Assembly (NCBI RefSeq): GCF_945956895.1
Contig: NZ_CAMFJF010000011.1
Span: forward strand, 56,078-120,077
Source of the DNA: an uncultured Allobosea sp.
Lineage (GTDB): Bacteria > Pseudomonadota > Alphaproteobacteria > Rhizobiales > Beijerinckiaceae
Reading direction: 5' to 3'
DNA length: 64,000 bases
Shown: in pieces, positions 36,478-45,887 of the stretch
Layout of the letters: each line of letters begins with the position of its first letter
Numbering within the stretch: the stretch's first letter is position 1
Translations under genes and position numbers: made by a program
Notes under the pieces: model-generated
The model's database searches: none
What the model saw: the letters and a program-made list of their open reading frames with translations, nothing else
What the model was told of the DNA's origin: nothing

Positions 36478-37467
36478 ATGGACCAGATCACCCCCGCTGC
36501 GATGATCGAGACGGATGCGAGGGTGCGCCGTCGCAAGCGCCTCGCCGCGCTCGGCATGCTGCTGGCCGTGCTGATCTACGGCTCCAATTTCGTCATCAGC
36601 CGCCATGCCGTCCTGAACGGGCTGAGCCAGCATGACCTGATGGCGCTGCGCTTCGCCATCGCCGGCCTGCTGCTGCTGCCGGTCTTCCTGCGGCCCGGCC
36701 TGGCATCCTGCGGCGGCGTCGGCTGGAAGCGCGGCTTCTGGCTGACGCTGAGCAGCGGCTTCCCGATGACCTATCTGATGCTGACCGGCCTCACCATGGC
36801 GCCCGCCGCGCACGGCGCCACCATCGGACCGGGCACGGTCACGATGATCGGCATCATCGGCTCGGTCGTGATGTTCGGCGCCGCCCTGAACGGGCGGCTC
36901 ATGATCGGCGTCGCCGGCGTGCTCGCCGGCCTGATCTGCCTCGGCATCGCCGGCAGCGCTGGCGCGAACGCCATGACGCTGCGCGGCGATCTCTGCTTCC
37001 TCGGCGTCGGCCTGCTCTGGGGCTTCTATCCCCTGATGATCCAGCTCTGGCAGGTCGATGGCCTGAAGGCGACGGCGATCGTCTCCGTCCTGTCGCTGGT
37101 CTACCTGCCGATCTATTTCCTGTTCTATTTCCGTGGCTTCGACGTCGCGCCCTGGTGGGTGCTGGCGCTGCACGGCTTCAATCAGGGCGTGCTCAACGTC
37201 ATCGTCGGCCTCTGGGTCTGGGGCTGGGCCGCGCATGTGCTGGGGCCGTCCGTGGTCGGACGTTTTCCGCCTTTGATCCCGGTCACCGGTACGCTGCTGG
37301 CAATCCCGATCCTGAGCGAAATCCCGTCCTCGCTACAGCTCGCCGGCATCGTGCTGATCATCGGCGGCCTGTTCGTGGCCTCATGGCGTCGGCCGGCGCG
37401 CCAGCCCGAGCAGGATCAGGTTCCACAGAACCGCGATGGCGAGGCCGAGCCCCAGCGCCGTCCATGA
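36478..37467 (+). CDS. DMT-superfamily transporter (EamA-type)
   Basis: 329 residues with about ten hydrophobic segments forming two EamA repeats; the first holds a Gly-Ser-Asn-Phe-Val-Ile-Ser-Arg segment near 34-41 and the second begins near residue 165. Probable metabolite exporter, substrate unknown. The hydrophilic C-terminal about 30 residues are encoded in the 87 nt that overlap the convergent membrane protein gene. Confidence 0.88.
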   Translation: MDQITPAAMIETDARVRRRKRLAALGMLLAVLIYGSNFVISRHAVLNGLSQHDLMALRFAIAGLLLLPVFLRPGLASCGGVGWKRGFWLTLSSGFPMTYLMLTGLTMAPAAHGATIGPGTVTMIGIIGSVVMFGAALNGRLMIGVAGVLAGLICLGIAGSAGANAMTLRGDLCFLGVGLLWGFYPLMIQLWQVDGLKATAIVSVLSLVYLPIYFLFYFRGFDVAPWWVLALHGFNQGVLNVIVGLWVWGWAAHVLGPSVVGRFPPLIPVTGTLLAIPILSEIPSSLQLAGIVLIIGGLFVASWRRPARQPEQDQVPQNRDGEAEPQRRP

Positions 37468-38160
37468 GCCCCAGGGCACGGCGGCAAGGTGCACCGCCGC
37501 CAGCCCCAGCCCGGCCCCGAGCAGGCCCAGTGCGCTGCTGCCGATGACCGCGGCCGCCGCCGGCCCGCCGGCCCGCGTATGCAGGATGATGATAAGGCTC
37601 GACAGGATGATCGGCAGGCCGGCAAGGATGCCGGACCATTGCGGACCGACGCGCTCGCTAAGGCCGGTCACGATGCCGACCAGCGCCGCGACGCAGGCCG
37701 CGCGTATCGGGATGGCATAGCGCGAGATTCCGGCCGGAGGCTTGGCGCGCACCTTGAGATAGGGCCGCACGAGCCTATGCACGAGCGACAGCGCCAGGAT
37801 GGTCAGCACGGTGAGGGGAACCACCGACAGCGCCATGCTGCGAAGCCCCAGCAGCAACACCGTCCAGATCGCCAGGGCTCCCCCGAGGGAGACGACCACG
37901 CCGTGGCGCTGGGCGAGCAGCACATAGCTCAGCACGAAGCTGGCATGGGTCGCATTGGCGTTCATCGTGCCGAGCGCAGCGCCCGCGATGAAGGCCGGGC
38001 CGTGATCGAGCGCCAGGAAGACGAGGACCGGACCGAGCGAGATCGGCAGGGTCGCGATCATCGCCGCCATCAATGGCCCGGCACGCTCGGCCAGCAGCGA
38101 GCAGCTCACGACCACCGAGGCCGCGAGCGCCATCTTGAGAGGCAGCAGGGCGAGGCCCAT
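37381..38160 (-). CDS. Hypothetical multi-span membrane protein downstream of tgt
   Basis: 259 residues from the ATG 2 nt after the tgt stop, so translation is coupled; the much longer open frame is tgt antisense-shifted and is rejected. About eight hydrophobic segments arranged as two similar halves (each has a Gly-Pro... Leu-Pro-Ile segment, near 36-44 and 185-195). Family not recognised. 3' end overlaps the DMT gene by 87 nt. Confidence 0.75.
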   Translation of the reverse strand: MGLALLPLKMALAASVVVSCSLLAERAGPLMAAMIATLPISLGPVLVFLALDHGPAFIAGAALGTMNANATHASFVLSYVLLAQRHGVVVSLGGALAIWTVLLLGLRSMALSVVPLTVLTILALSLVHRLVRPYLKVRAKPPAGISRYAIPIRAACVAALVGIVTGLSERVGPQWSGILAGLPIILSSLIIILHTRAGGPAAAAVIGSSALGLLGAGLGLAAVHLAAVPWGSWTALGLGLAIAVLWNLILLGLARRPTP

Positions 38161-38162
38161 GC

Positions 38163-39326
38163 TCAAGCCGGCTCGCCCCTTTCCCAGCCTTCGCGGGTCT
38201 CCGCGATGAAGTCGTCGAGCCGACCGGCGGCGATGGCGGCGCGCAGGCCGGCCATCAGGTCCTGGTAATAGGCGAGATTGACCCAGGTCAGCAGCATCTT
38301 GCCGAGCATCTCCTCGGCCTTGACGAGATGGTGCAGATAGGCGCGCGACCAACTGTTGGCGGCCGGGCAGGAGGATTGTTCGTCGATTGGGCGGGAATCC
38401 TCGGCATGCTTGGCATTCTTCAGGTTCATCCGGCCGAAGCGGGTGAAGATCTGGCCGTGGCGGCCGGCCCGCGTCGGCATCACGCAATCGAACATGTCGA
38501 TGCCGCGCGCCACCGATTTCACGATATCGTCGGGCGTGCCGACGCCCATCAGGTAGCGCGGCTTCTCCTGCGGCAGATGCGGCTCGACCGTCTCGATCAT
38601 CGCCAGCATGACATCCTGCGGCTCGCCGACGGCCAGCCCGCCGACCGCATAGCCCTTGAGGTCCATGGCAGCGAGTTCGCGCGCGCTCTCGACGCGCAGA
38701 TGCGGCACGTCCCCGCCCTGCACGATGCCGAACAGCGCCCGGCCCGGATGGTCGCCGAACGCGATCTTGCAGCGCTCGGCCCAGCGCAGCGACAGCCGCA
38801 TCGCCTTCTCCGCCACCTTCTCCTCGCAAGGCAGCGCCACGCATTCGTCGAGCTGCATGACGATATCGGAGCCGAGCAGGTTCTGGATCTCGACCGAGCG
38901 CTCAGGCGTCAGGACATGCTTCGAGCCGTCGATATGGGAGCGGAAGGTCACGCCCTCCTCGGTCAGCTTCCGGAGCTGCGACAGCGACATCACCTGGAAA
39001 CCGCCCGAGTCCGTCAGGATCGGGTGCGGCCAGTTCATGAATTTATGCAGGCCGCCGAGCCTGGCGACGCGCTCGGCGCCCGGCCGCAGCATCAGGTGAT
39101 AGGTATTGCCGAGCACGACATCGGCGCCGAGCGCCCTCACCTGCTCGGGATACATGCCCTTGACGGTCGCGGCGGTGCCGACCGGCATGAAGGCCGGCGT
39201 GCGGATGACGCCGCGCGGCATGGTGATCGCGCCGGTACGCGCGGCGCCGTCGCGGGCCGCGACCTTGAAGATGAATTCGGGAGTGGCAGCGATTTCCGGC
39301 TGCATGGACTGGGGCTGGACGGTCAT
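38163..39326 (-). CDS. tgt: Queuine tRNA-ribosyltransferase Tgt
   Basis: 387 residues from the ATG at 39326. Exchanges guanine-34 for preQ1 in Asp/Asn/His/Tyr tRNAs. Visible: Thr-Asp-Ser-Gly-Gly-Phe-Gln near 103 (general acid Asp), Gly-Asp-Val-Pro-His/Val-Gln-Gly-Gly region, and nucleophile Asp in Phe-Asp-Cys-Val-Met-Pro-Thr-Arg. The zinc site normally Cys-x-Cys-x-x-Cys reads Cys320-Pro-Ala-Ala-Asn here, so two cysteines are missing while Tyr-Leu-His-His downstream is kept. Two nt ahead of a membrane protein gene. Confidence 0.95.
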   Translation of the reverse strand: MTVQPQSMQPEIAATPEFIFKVAARDGAARTGAITMPRGVIRTPAFMPVGTAATVKGMYPEQVRALGADVVLGNTYHLMLRPGAERVARLGGLHKFMNWPHPILTDSGGFQVMSLSQLRKLTEEGVTFRSHIDGSKHVLTPERSVEIQNLLGSDIVMQLDECVALPCEEKVAEKAMRLSLRWAERCKIAFGDHPGRALFGIVQGGDVPHLRVESARELAAMDLKGYAVGGLAVGEPQDVMLAMIETVEPHLPQEKPRYLMGVGTPDDIVKSVARGIDMFDCVMPTRAGRHGQIFTRFGRMNLKNAKHAEDSRPIDEQSSCPAANSWSRAYLHHLVKAEEMLGKMLLTWVNLAYYQDLMAGLRAAIAAGRLDDFIAETREGWERGEPA

Positions 39327-39387
39327 GGCCTGCGAGGTAGCGCAGTCGACCGCACTGCGAAAGAGCCTGCTGCGCAGAGCGCCCGCA

Positions 39388-40146
39388 TCAGCCTTGCGCG
39401 CCGGACCGGTATGAGCGGCGCAAGGCGAGCACAAGAATCGCGACGGTCAACCAAAGCCGTATGGTCGCGAAAATCACGACATAGCTGAAGAACAGCGCGA
39501 TCTTGATGCCTTGCGGTGCGTCGGCCTTGAACCACAAGCCGGTGATCACGGACCTGAACCAGCCTTGAACGGGGTGGAGCAGGATCGAAAGCACGGCCAC
39601 CAGCAGGGCTCCCGGCACGAGCCAGGCGGCGCGCCGCAGAAGCTCCCGCATGGCCCGAAACAGGTTGGGTTTCTGTCCTTCGTCGACCTGGAGGACCATG
39701 AGCAGCACGATCGCCGCAACGATCGGGCTCCACAACCGCCCGATATGCGTTGCCTGATCGAATGCGATCCCGTCGAAGCCCATCATCAATTGCCCAGGCT
39801 CGGCGGTGAGGCCGGACAGTCCAGCGACGCATGTTGCTGCGATCAACAAGCCGAAGATCGGGACGAGGACGCTGCGCGTCATCACCAGTTGCTGGGCCAG
39901 GCCGCGTTCCGCCAGGCTCGTCTGCCCGTTCGTGATCGTGACCATCTTCCATGTGACGATCACGAAGGCGAGCAGCAGCGACACGTCGGCGATCACGATG
40001 GCCGGCACGGCGATCAGCCCGCCGCCGAACGCCAAAACCCGCATCAACGCGGCGAGAAGCAGCCAGGGTACCGCCCCGATCTGCCGAAACGGACCGTACG
40101 AGACGGATGGCAATACGCGAGATGGAAGCGAGCGAGGAGAGGCCAT
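39388..40146 (-). CDS. Hypothetical multi-span membrane protein
   Basis: 252 residues from the ATG at 40146 (the frame is open to 40206). Six hydrophobic segments can be drawn (about 27-62, 90-110, 125-150, 165-185, 200-215, 220-245). No motif or family recognised; homology to known transporters is not apparent. Lies 61 nt upstream of tgt on the same strand. Confidence 0.65.
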   Translation of the reverse strand: MASPRSLPSRVLPSVSYGPFRQIGAVPWLLLAALMRVLAFGGGLIAVPAIVIADVSLLLAFVIVTWKMVTITNGQTSLAERGLAQQLVMTRSVLVPIFGLLIAATCVAGLSGLTAEPGQLMMGFDGIAFDQATHIGRLWSPIVAAIVLLMVLQVDEGQKPNLFRAMRELLRRAAWLVPGALLVAVLSILLHPVQGWFRSVITGLWFKADAPQGIKIALFFSYVVIFATIRLWLTVAILVLALRRSYRSGAQG

Positions 40147-40227
40147 TCTCGCCAGGATAAGCGGGAACCCCCAATCAAAGGTTGACGGTTCCCGTAAACA
40201 TCGCAACGTAACGTTAAGGTCGCCTCC

Positions 40228-40584
40228 TCAGCCCTTCGCCACCGCCGCCTCGTAGATCTCCGGCTTGAAGCCGACGATCGTCTTGCCTTGGCCCAGATCG
40301 AGCACCGGCCGCTTGATCATCGAGGGCTGCGCCAGCATCAGTGCGATCGCCTTCCCGGCGTCGAGTCCCTGCTTCTCGGTATCGGGGAGCGCGCGGAAGG
40401 TGGTGCCGGCGCGGTTCAGCACCGTCTCCCAGCCGTGCTCCTTGACCCAGCGTTCGAGCGAGGCCTTGTCGATCCCGCTCGCCTTGTAGTCATGGAAACC
40501 GACCGCGACGCCGTGGCCGTCGAGCCAGGTGCGCGCCTTCTTCATCGTGTCGCAATTCTTGATGCCGTAGATCGTGATAGCCAC
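40228..40584 (-). CDS. ArsC/Spx-family reductase (YffB-like)
   Basis: 118 residues, thioredoxin fold of the ArsC family. Tyr-Gly-Ile-Lys-Asn-Cys-Asp-Thr-Met-Lys-Lys-Ala near 6-17 gives a single active-site Cys11 and C-terminal Lys-Arg-Pro-Val-Leu near 91-95. The single cysteine fits the glutathione-linked YffB subgroup rather than Spx. Role in this organism unknown. 12 nt after the GST gene, likely co-transcribed. Confidence 0.9.
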   Translation of the reverse strand: MAITIYGIKNCDTMKKARTWLDGHGVAVGFHDYKASGIDKASLERWVKEHGWETVLNRAGTTFRALPDTEKQGLDAGKAIALMLAQPSMIKRPVLDLGQGKTIVGFKPEIYEAAVAKG

Positions 40585-40596
40585 GTCGCGAACCTC

Positions 40597-41304
40597 TCAG
40601 GCCGGGCGCTTCGGGCTGTCGAGGCCGCGCTGGACCGCGGGGCGCGACAGGCAGCGCTCCAGCCAGATCGGCACGTTGGTCAGCTTCGAATAGTCGACGA
40701 GCTCGCCCGCGCCATAGAAGCCGACGAGATTTCGAACCCAGCCGAGGATCGCGATATCGGCGATGCTGTAGGCGTCGCCCATGATCCAGGTCCGGCTCGC
40801 CAGCCTGTCCTCCAGCACGCCGAGCAGGCGCTTGCTCTCGCTGGCATAGCGGTCGCGCGGGCGCTTGTCCTCGTATTCGCGGCCGGCGAATTTATGGAAG
40901 AAGCCGAGCTGGCCGAACATCGGGCCGATCGCCGCCATCTGGAAGAACACCCACTGGATGGTCTCGTAGCGGGCGGCGGGGTCCTTCGGCAGGAGCTTGC
41001 CGGTCTTCTCGGCGAGATAGAGCAGGATCGCGCCCGACTCCCACAGGCCCATCGGCTTTCCGTCGGGGCCGTTGGGATCGATGATCGCCGGGATCTTGCC
41101 GTTGGGATTCAGCGACAGGAATTCCGGCCCCCAGGTCTCGTTCTTGCCGATATCGATGAGATGCGGCTCGTAGGGAAGTTCCAGCTCTTCCAGCGCAATC
41201 GAGACCTTCACGCCGTTGGGCGTCGGCAGCGAATAGAGCTGGATGCGGTCGGGATGCACTGCCGGCCAGCGCTTGGTGATCGGGAATGCGGAGAGATCGG
41301 CCAT
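40597..41304 (-). CDS. Glutathione S-transferase family protein
   Basis: 235 residues from the ATG at 41304. N-terminal thioredoxin-like domain with Thr-Pro-Asn-Gly near 27-30, Asn-Pro-Asn-Gly-Lys-Ile-Pro-Ala-Ile near 65-73 and Glu-Ser-Gly-Ala-Ile near 88-92 for glutathione binding; helical C-domain from about 105 with Phe-Phe-Gln-Met-Ala and Ser-Ile-Ala-Asp. The Thr-Pro-Asn-Gly motif is that of the Ure2p/YghU/YfcG (nu) class, which acts as disulfide-bond reductase. Operon with the ArsC-like gene. Confidence 0.92.
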   Translation of the reverse strand: MADLSAFPITKRWPAVHPDRIQLYSLPTPNGVKVSIALEELELPYEPHLIDIGKNETWGPEFLSLNPNGKIPAIIDPNGPDGKPMGLWESGAILLYLAEKTGKLLPKDPAARYETIQWVFFQMAAIGPMFGQLGFFHKFAGREYEDKRPRDRYASESKRLLGVLEDRLASRTWIMGDAYSIADIAILGWVRNLVGFYGAGELVDYSKLTNVPIWLERCLSRPAVQRGLDSPKRPA

Positions 41305-41422
41305 GACAGGCTCCGTCTGAATCGGATGAGGCGTCGGCCGGAAACGATAGAGCCGGCCGCGCCCAAAGCAACGGCGCGGGGGCTCGATTGCCGCAAACCG
41401 ACCTTGCACGGCTGCATGGAGG

Positions 41423-42007
41423 TCAGTCGAGCGGCCAAGTGCCTAGGATTGCGTACTTCCTGTTGTCGATGCTCTCGATCAGCACGAACTCGCGCACATG
41501 CCAGAGCAGCTGCGGCAAGGCTAAGGGCTCCCTACGCCTCCGGTCGTAGAAGAGCGTCACATGCGGCTGGAAGCTCGATCCATCGACCTTCAGGCCAGCG
41601 TGCCGCAAGGCATCGAGGAGTGTGGTGGACAAGCCATTGGCAGCAAGCAAATCCGCCCCCGTTGTCAGGGAAAATGCGCAGTTTGGTGCTGCTCCGAGGC
41701 TCGCTGCCTGATTGAACATGACGGCGAAAGAGGTCTTTCGGATCGCGTCGGCCACTGTGCGCGCCATCGCGATGCTCTGCCCGAACGGCCCATCAGGGGC
41801 AGCGATGCCTCGCAAGGTCACATGATACTGGTCCGGTTCGCGCAGCGGTCTCACGGGGCGAAGCTGCTTGTGCAGGTCATGCGCCACGCTATCGATCCGC
41901 GCCTTCGCCTCCGCATCCGGAAGAAGCGCGAAGAAATAGCGGGGCGGGCGGCGGCCTTCTCGCGGCCGAAACTCTCGCCCACCATCGAGGTCGAGAACGA
42001 ACTGCAT
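41423..42007 (-). CDS. 2'-5' RNA ligase family protein (2H phosphoesterase)
   Basis: 194 residues from the ATG at 42007. Two catalytic motifs are intact: His62-Val-Thr-Leu and His149-Val-Thr-Leu, the 2H signature. Family members are cyclic phosphodiesterases or RNA ligases (ThpR). The extended frame to 42112 adds a non-conserved Trp/Cys-rich leader and is rejected. Confidence 0.9.
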   Translation of the reverse strand: MQFVLDLDGGREFRPREGRRPPRYFFALLPDAEAKARIDSVAHDLHKQLRPVRPLREPDQYHVTLRGIAAPDGPFGQSIAMARTVADAIRKTSFAVMFNQAASLGAAPNCAFSLTTGADLLAANGLSTTLLDALRHAGLKVDGSSFQPHVTLFYDRRRREPLALPQLLWHVREFVLIESIDNRKYAILGTWPLD

Positions 42008-42209
42008 CAGCGCACGATAGAACAAAGCAAGAACATGGTAACCGGAAATCGACCAGCAAAAATCGCAAGGTCGCCAGTCGCCGCGACAGCCCACCCCGCG
42101 CTTGAGCACCACCGGTCCCGCGTCTAGGCTGCCTTAAGTGGCCGCTCGGCCGCCGCTTGCGCCCCCGCCCGGTGGGCGGCACGGATTCCTCTCCTGTCAG
42201 GCATTGGCT

Positions 42210-43589
42210 ATGGCTTCCTCAGACGCACTCGCCGCGGTCTTCGAGCATATCGAGACCAATCGCAGCGCCTTCCTCGACCGCCTCATCGCGTATCTGCGCC
42301 ATCCCAGCATCAGCGCCGAGAATATCGGCATCGCCGAGGTCGGCGTCCTGCTCGTCGATATGCTCACGGAGATCGGCCTCGAGACCAGCCTGATCCCGAC
42401 CGAGGGCCACCCGGTCGTCGTCGCGCGCCGGGAGAAGGCGCCGGGCAAGCCGACCGTGCTGCTCTACGGCCATTACGACGTGCAGCCGCCGGACCCGCTG
42501 GATAAGTGGGTCTCGCCGCCCTTTGAGCCGACGATCCGCGACGGCCGACTCTATGCGCGCGGCGTCGGCGACAACAAGGGCCAGCATTTCGCCCAGATTC
42601 TCGCGATCGAATCCCATCTCAAGGTCCATGGCGAACTGCCCTGCAACGTCATCCTGGTCCTTGAAGGCGAGGAAGAGATCGGCAGCCCGAACATCGCCGG
42701 TTTCGTCCGCGCCAACCCGCATCTGCTGAAAGCCGACCTTGCCGTCACCGCCGACGGCCCGCGCCATGCCAGCGGCGCGCCGACCATCAAGTTCGGCTCG
42801 CGCGGCGTCGTCTCCTTCGACCTGCGCTGCCGCCATGCCAGCCGCGACGTCCATTCCGGCAATTTCGGCGGCGTCGTGCCGAACCCGATCTGGACGCTGG
42901 TCCATCTGCTCGCAACAATGAAGAATCCCGAAGGCGAAATCACGATCGAGGGCCTGCACGATGCCGTCGAACCGCCGACGGCGGAGGAGCTGGAAGCGGT
43001 CGCGCGCCTGCCGCTCGACATCGAGGCCTTCAAGAAGGGCGTCGGCCTCACCCGCCTCGACGCGCCGGCGGACCGCCCGTTCTACGAGCGCCTCTGCTTC
43101 CGGCCGACGCTCACCATCAACGGCTTCCATGGCGGCTATGGCGGGCCGGGTACCAAGACCGTGCTGCCGAACGAGGCGCTGGTGAAATGCGACATCCGCC
43201 TCGTCGAGGCGCAGGACCCGGAGGACATCCTGCGCAAGGTCCGCGCCCATGTCGAAAAGCACGCGCCCGAGGTCGAATTCATCGCCGAGGAAAAGGGCAT
43301 GCAGCCCTCCAAGACCTCGATCGTCTCGCCCTATACCGCCCCGCTGCGCCGCGCCTTCGTCGCGGCTCAGGGCGAGGAGCCGCTGCTGATCCCAGCCGGC
43401 TTCGGCAGCCTGCCGAACTACGTCTTCACCAAGATCCTGGGCATCCCCGCCTTCGTGACCCCTTACGCCAATCACGACGAGGCCAACCATGCCCCCAACG
43501 AGAACATGACGCTGGACTGCTTCTATAGCGGCCTGCGCACGGGCGCGGCGCTGCTGCACGAGCTCGGGCAGTTGGGGAAGGCGGCCTGA
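42210..43589 (+). CDS. M20 family metallopeptidase (dipeptidase)
   Basis: 459 residues from the ATG at 42210. Zinc ligands: His88 and Asp90 (Tyr-Gly-His-Tyr-Asp), Asp near 121 (Val-Gly-Asp-Asn-Lys-Gly), Glu-Glu near 154-155 (Glu-Gly-Glu-Glu-Glu-Ile-Gly-Ser; catalytic Glu), Asp near 183, and His in Ala-Asn-His-Asp/His-Asp-Glu-Ala-Asn-His near 430. Length and Asp-Val-Gln-Pro-Pro motif match cytosolic non-specific/CNDP-type dipeptidases. Cleaves di- or tripeptides in the cytoplasm. Followed by a hairpin at 43613-43635. Confidence 0.94.
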   Translation: MASSDALAAVFEHIETNRSAFLDRLIAYLRHPSISAENIGIAEVGVLLVDMLTEIGLETSLIPTEGHPVVVARREKAPGKPTVLLYGHYDVQPPDPLDKWVSPPFEPTIRDGRLYARGVGDNKGQHFAQILAIESHLKVHGELPCNVILVLEGEEEIGSPNIAGFVRANPHLLKADLAVTADGPRHASGAPTIKFGSRGVVSFDLRCRHASRDVHSGNFGGVVPNPIWTLVHLLATMKNPEGEITIEGLHDAVEPPTAEELEAVARLPLDIEAFKKGVGLTRLDAPADRPFYERLCFRPTLTINGFHGGYGGPGTKTVLPNEALVKCDIRLVEAQDPEDILRKVRAHVEKHAPEVEFIAEEKGMQPSKTSIVSPYTAPLRRAFVAAQGEEPLLIPAGFGSLPNYVFTKILGIPAFVTPYANHDEANHAPNENMTLDCFYSGLRTGAALLHELGQLGKAA

Positions 43590-43612
43590 GGGTTTGGCTA
43601 CAGCACACCGTC

Positions 43613-43635
43613 ATGGTCGGGCTTGTCCCGACCAT
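43613..43635 (+). terminator. Hairpin after the M20 peptidase gene
   Basis: ATGGTCGGG and CCCGACCAT pair perfectly over a 5-nt loop 24 nt after the stop codon. No T-run follows, so it may be a 3' end stabiliser or a small repeat of a third kind (not seen elsewhere in the window). Confidence 0.5.
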
Positions 43636-43717
43636 CCACGTCTTCGCTGGTCGAATGTCCTGTTCAAGACGTGAATGCTCGCCACGAGTACGAGCAGGAC
43701 GCGGGAAAGCAGGGCCG

Positions 43718-43809
43718 CCGTCATCCCGGACGCAGCGAAGCGGAAATCCGGGATCCATCATAGAGCACGGCGCCCTTCGATGGATCCCGGGTCAAGCCCG
43801 GGATGACGG
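43718..43809. repeat. Family A inverted repeat, copy 4
   Basis: CCGTCATCCCGGACGCAGCG at the left, CCCGGGATGACGG at the right, with internal ATCCATCATAGAG/CTTCGATGGAT arms. Separates the convergent M20 and enoyl-CoA hydratase genes, so it may serve as a shared terminator. Confidence 0.8.
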
Positions 43810-43835
43810 CGTGGTTCCGGTGGAAACGGACAGAC

Positions 43836-44618
43836 CTACCGCCCCTGCCAGTTCGGCGTCCGCTTGCCCAGGAAGGCTTCCATGCCCTCGCGGAAGTCGG
43901 CACTGGTATAGCAGAGCGTCACCAGATCGTGGCCGTCGATGCCCGCAGCGGTCGCGGCGGTCAGCCGGCGCATCGCTTCCTTGGTAGCGCGTATGGTCAG
44001 CGGCGCATGGCCGGCGATGGTCTGCGCCAATTCGCGAGCCCGCCGCATCAGCGCCTCATGGTCCGGCACCAGCTCGTTATAGAGCCCGATCCGCGCGCCC
44101 TCCTCCGCCTCGACTAGTCGGGCGGTGAAAACGATATCCTTGACCCGCGCCGGGCCGAGAATGGCGTAGAGCCGCCCGTAATTCTCCATCGACAGGCAGT
44201 TGCCGAGCGTGCGCGCGATCGGGAAGCCGAAGCGCGCGCTCTGCGTCGCGATGCGCAGGTCGCAGGCGAGCCCGATCGCCGCGCCACCGCCGGTGAAGGC
44301 GCCGGAGATCGCGGCAAGCGTCGGCACGGGGCAGCTCTCGATCGTGCCGATCACGGTCTCGATCCGCTCCTCATAGGCGAGCGCATCCGCGGCGCTGGAG
44401 AAGGAGCGGAACTGGGCGATGTCGGTGCCCGCCGCGAAAGCCTTGTCGCCCGCTCCGGTCATGATGATGACGCGCGGATCGCCATGGCCGGCCGGGTCGC
44501 GGCAGATCTCGGCGATGCGCTCGTACATGGCGAAGGTCAGCGCGTTGCGCGCCTGGGGCCGGTTGAGTGTGATCGTGCCGACCCCGCCCTCGACCGCATA
44601 CAGGATTTCGTCGTTCAC
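43836..44618 (-). CDS. Enoyl-CoA hydratase/isomerase family protein
   Basis: 260 residues, crotonase fold. Oxyanion-hole segments are Phe-Ala-Ala-Gly-Thr-Asp-Ile near 61-67 and Phe-Thr-Gly-Gly-Gly near 107-111. The usual two catalytic glutamates of hydratases are not both evident in the expected helices, so the reaction (hydration, isomerisation, decarboxylation) is open. 12 nt after the CoA-transferase gene, with which it forms an operon: one makes the CoA ester, the other processes it. Confidence 0.9.
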   Translation of the reverse strand: MNDEILYAVEGGVGTITLNRPQARNALTFAMYERIAEICRDPAGHGDPRVIIMTGAGDKAFAAGTDIAQFRSFSSAADALAYEERIETVIGTIESCPVPTLAAISGAFTGGGAAIGLACDLRIATQSARFGFPIARTLGNCLSMENYGRLYAILGPARVKDIVFTARLVEAEEGARIGLYNELVPDHEALMRRARELAQTIAGHAPLTIRATKEAMRRLTAATAAGIDGHDLVTLCYTSADFREGMEAFLGKRTPNWQGR

Positions 44619-44630
44619 GCAGGCTCTCCG

Positions 44631-45830
44631 TCAGATCACGCCATCGGCCCGCAAGCGCGCGAGCCCGGCTTCGTCATAGCCGAGATCGGCCAGGATCTCG
44701 TCGTTGTGGGCGCCAGCCGCAGGCGTCGGCGTCGCGACATCGGCCGGCGTGCGCGACAGCGTGACCGGCTGGCCGATCAGGCGGATATCGCCGAGCTCGG
44801 GATGGCTCACCGGCTTGGCGATGCCGAGATGGCGCACCTGCGGGTCCTCGAACATCTCGTCGACGGCATAGATCGGCCCGGCCGGAACGCTGTTGCGCTC
44901 CATCGCCGCCAGCCAATGAGCGCTGTCGGCTTCGGCGAAGATCTCCTCGATCATCTCCCGCAATTCCGGCCGGCGGGCGAAGCGCTTCTCCGTGCTGTCA
45001 TAGCGCGCATCCGCGCCCCATTCCGGCCGCCCGATCGCCCGGCAGAACGAACGCCATTGCTCCTCGCCGCCAACGCCGAGATTGATCGCGCCGTCGCGCG
45101 TCCGGTAGACGCCCATCGGCGTCTGGTAGGGGTGGTCGTTGCCGGATTGCGGCGGCACCGAGCCCTCGACGAGATAGCGCGCCGCCTGGAAATCCATCAT
45201 CGCGATCTGGGCTTCGAGCAGCGAGGTCTGCACCCACTGCCCCTTACCCGAGACCGCCCGCTCCTGCAGCGCGACCAGCGCCCCGACCGCGCCATAGAGC
45301 CCGGCCGAGGAATCGGCGAGCGCGATCCCGGCCCGGACCGGCCCTTGCCCCGGCAGCCCGGTCACCGACATCATCCCGCCCATGCCCTGCGCGATCTGGT
45401 CGAAACCGGCGCGCGTCCGATAGGGGCCGGATTGTCCGAAGCCGGAGATCGAGACCAGGATCAGGCGCGGATTGCGCGCATGCAGCGTCTCGAAATCGAG
45501 CCCGAGCCGCTCCTTTACGTCCGGCCGGAAGTTCTCGACGACGAGATCGGCCTCGTCGACGAGCTTCATCAGGATCGCCTTGCCTTCGGGCGTCTTCAGG
45601 TTCAGCGCCAGCGAGCGCTTGTTGCGATGCAGGTTCTGCATGTCGTAGCCGAGGCGCGGCCCGCTCATGTTCTCGTTGGGATCGAGCCCCGGCGGGCTCT
45701 CGACCTTGATCACGTCGGCCCCGAAATCGGCGAAGACGCGCACGCAGGTCGGCCCGGCCCGCACCCGCGTCAGGTCCAGCACCTTGAGCCCGGCAAGCGC
45801 GGTGGACGGTTTCGGCTGCGGCATCGGCAT
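44631..45830 (-). CDS. CoA-transferase, CaiB/BaiF family (class III)
   Basis: 399 residues, full length. The catalytic aspartate is Asp173 in Ala-Leu-Ala-Asp-Ser-Ser-Ala-Gly, and the N-terminal Leu-Lys-Val-Leu-Asp-Leu-Thr-Arg-Val and Gly-Ala-Asp-Val-Ile-Lys-Val-Glu segments are typical of formyl-CoA transferase relatives. Moves CoA between carboxylic acids. Upstream gene of the two-gene operon; substrate unknown. Confidence 0.93.
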   Translation of the reverse strand: MPMPQPKPSTALAGLKVLDLTRVRAGPTCVRVFADFGADVIKVESPPGLDPNENMSGPRLGYDMQNLHRNKRSLALNLKTPEGKAILMKLVDEADLVVENFRPDVKERLGLDFETLHARNPRLILVSISGFGQSGPYRTRAGFDQIAQGMGGMMSVTGLPGQGPVRAGIALADSSAGLYGAVGALVALQERAVSGKGQWVQTSLLEAQIAMMDFQAARYLVEGSVPPQSGNDHPYQTPMGVYRTRDGAINLGVGGEEQWRSFCRAIGRPEWGADARYDSTEKRFARRPELREMIEEIFAEADSAHWLAAMERNSVPAGPIYAVDEMFEDPQVRHLGIAKPVSHPELGDIRLIGQPVTLSRTPADVATPTPAAGAHNDEILADLGYDEAGLARLRADGVI

Positions 45831-45887
45831 TCGCTCCCTGTTGGGGCGAACTATCCGGTACGGTGAGCCGCGCGGTCAATGGCGCCG

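Noticed and set aside
35671..37236. Extending the hypothetical gene downstream of eno to 521 residues
   Set aside because: The extra upstream part is antisense to the DMT transporter; the ATG at 36306 leads directly into a sensible membrane span.
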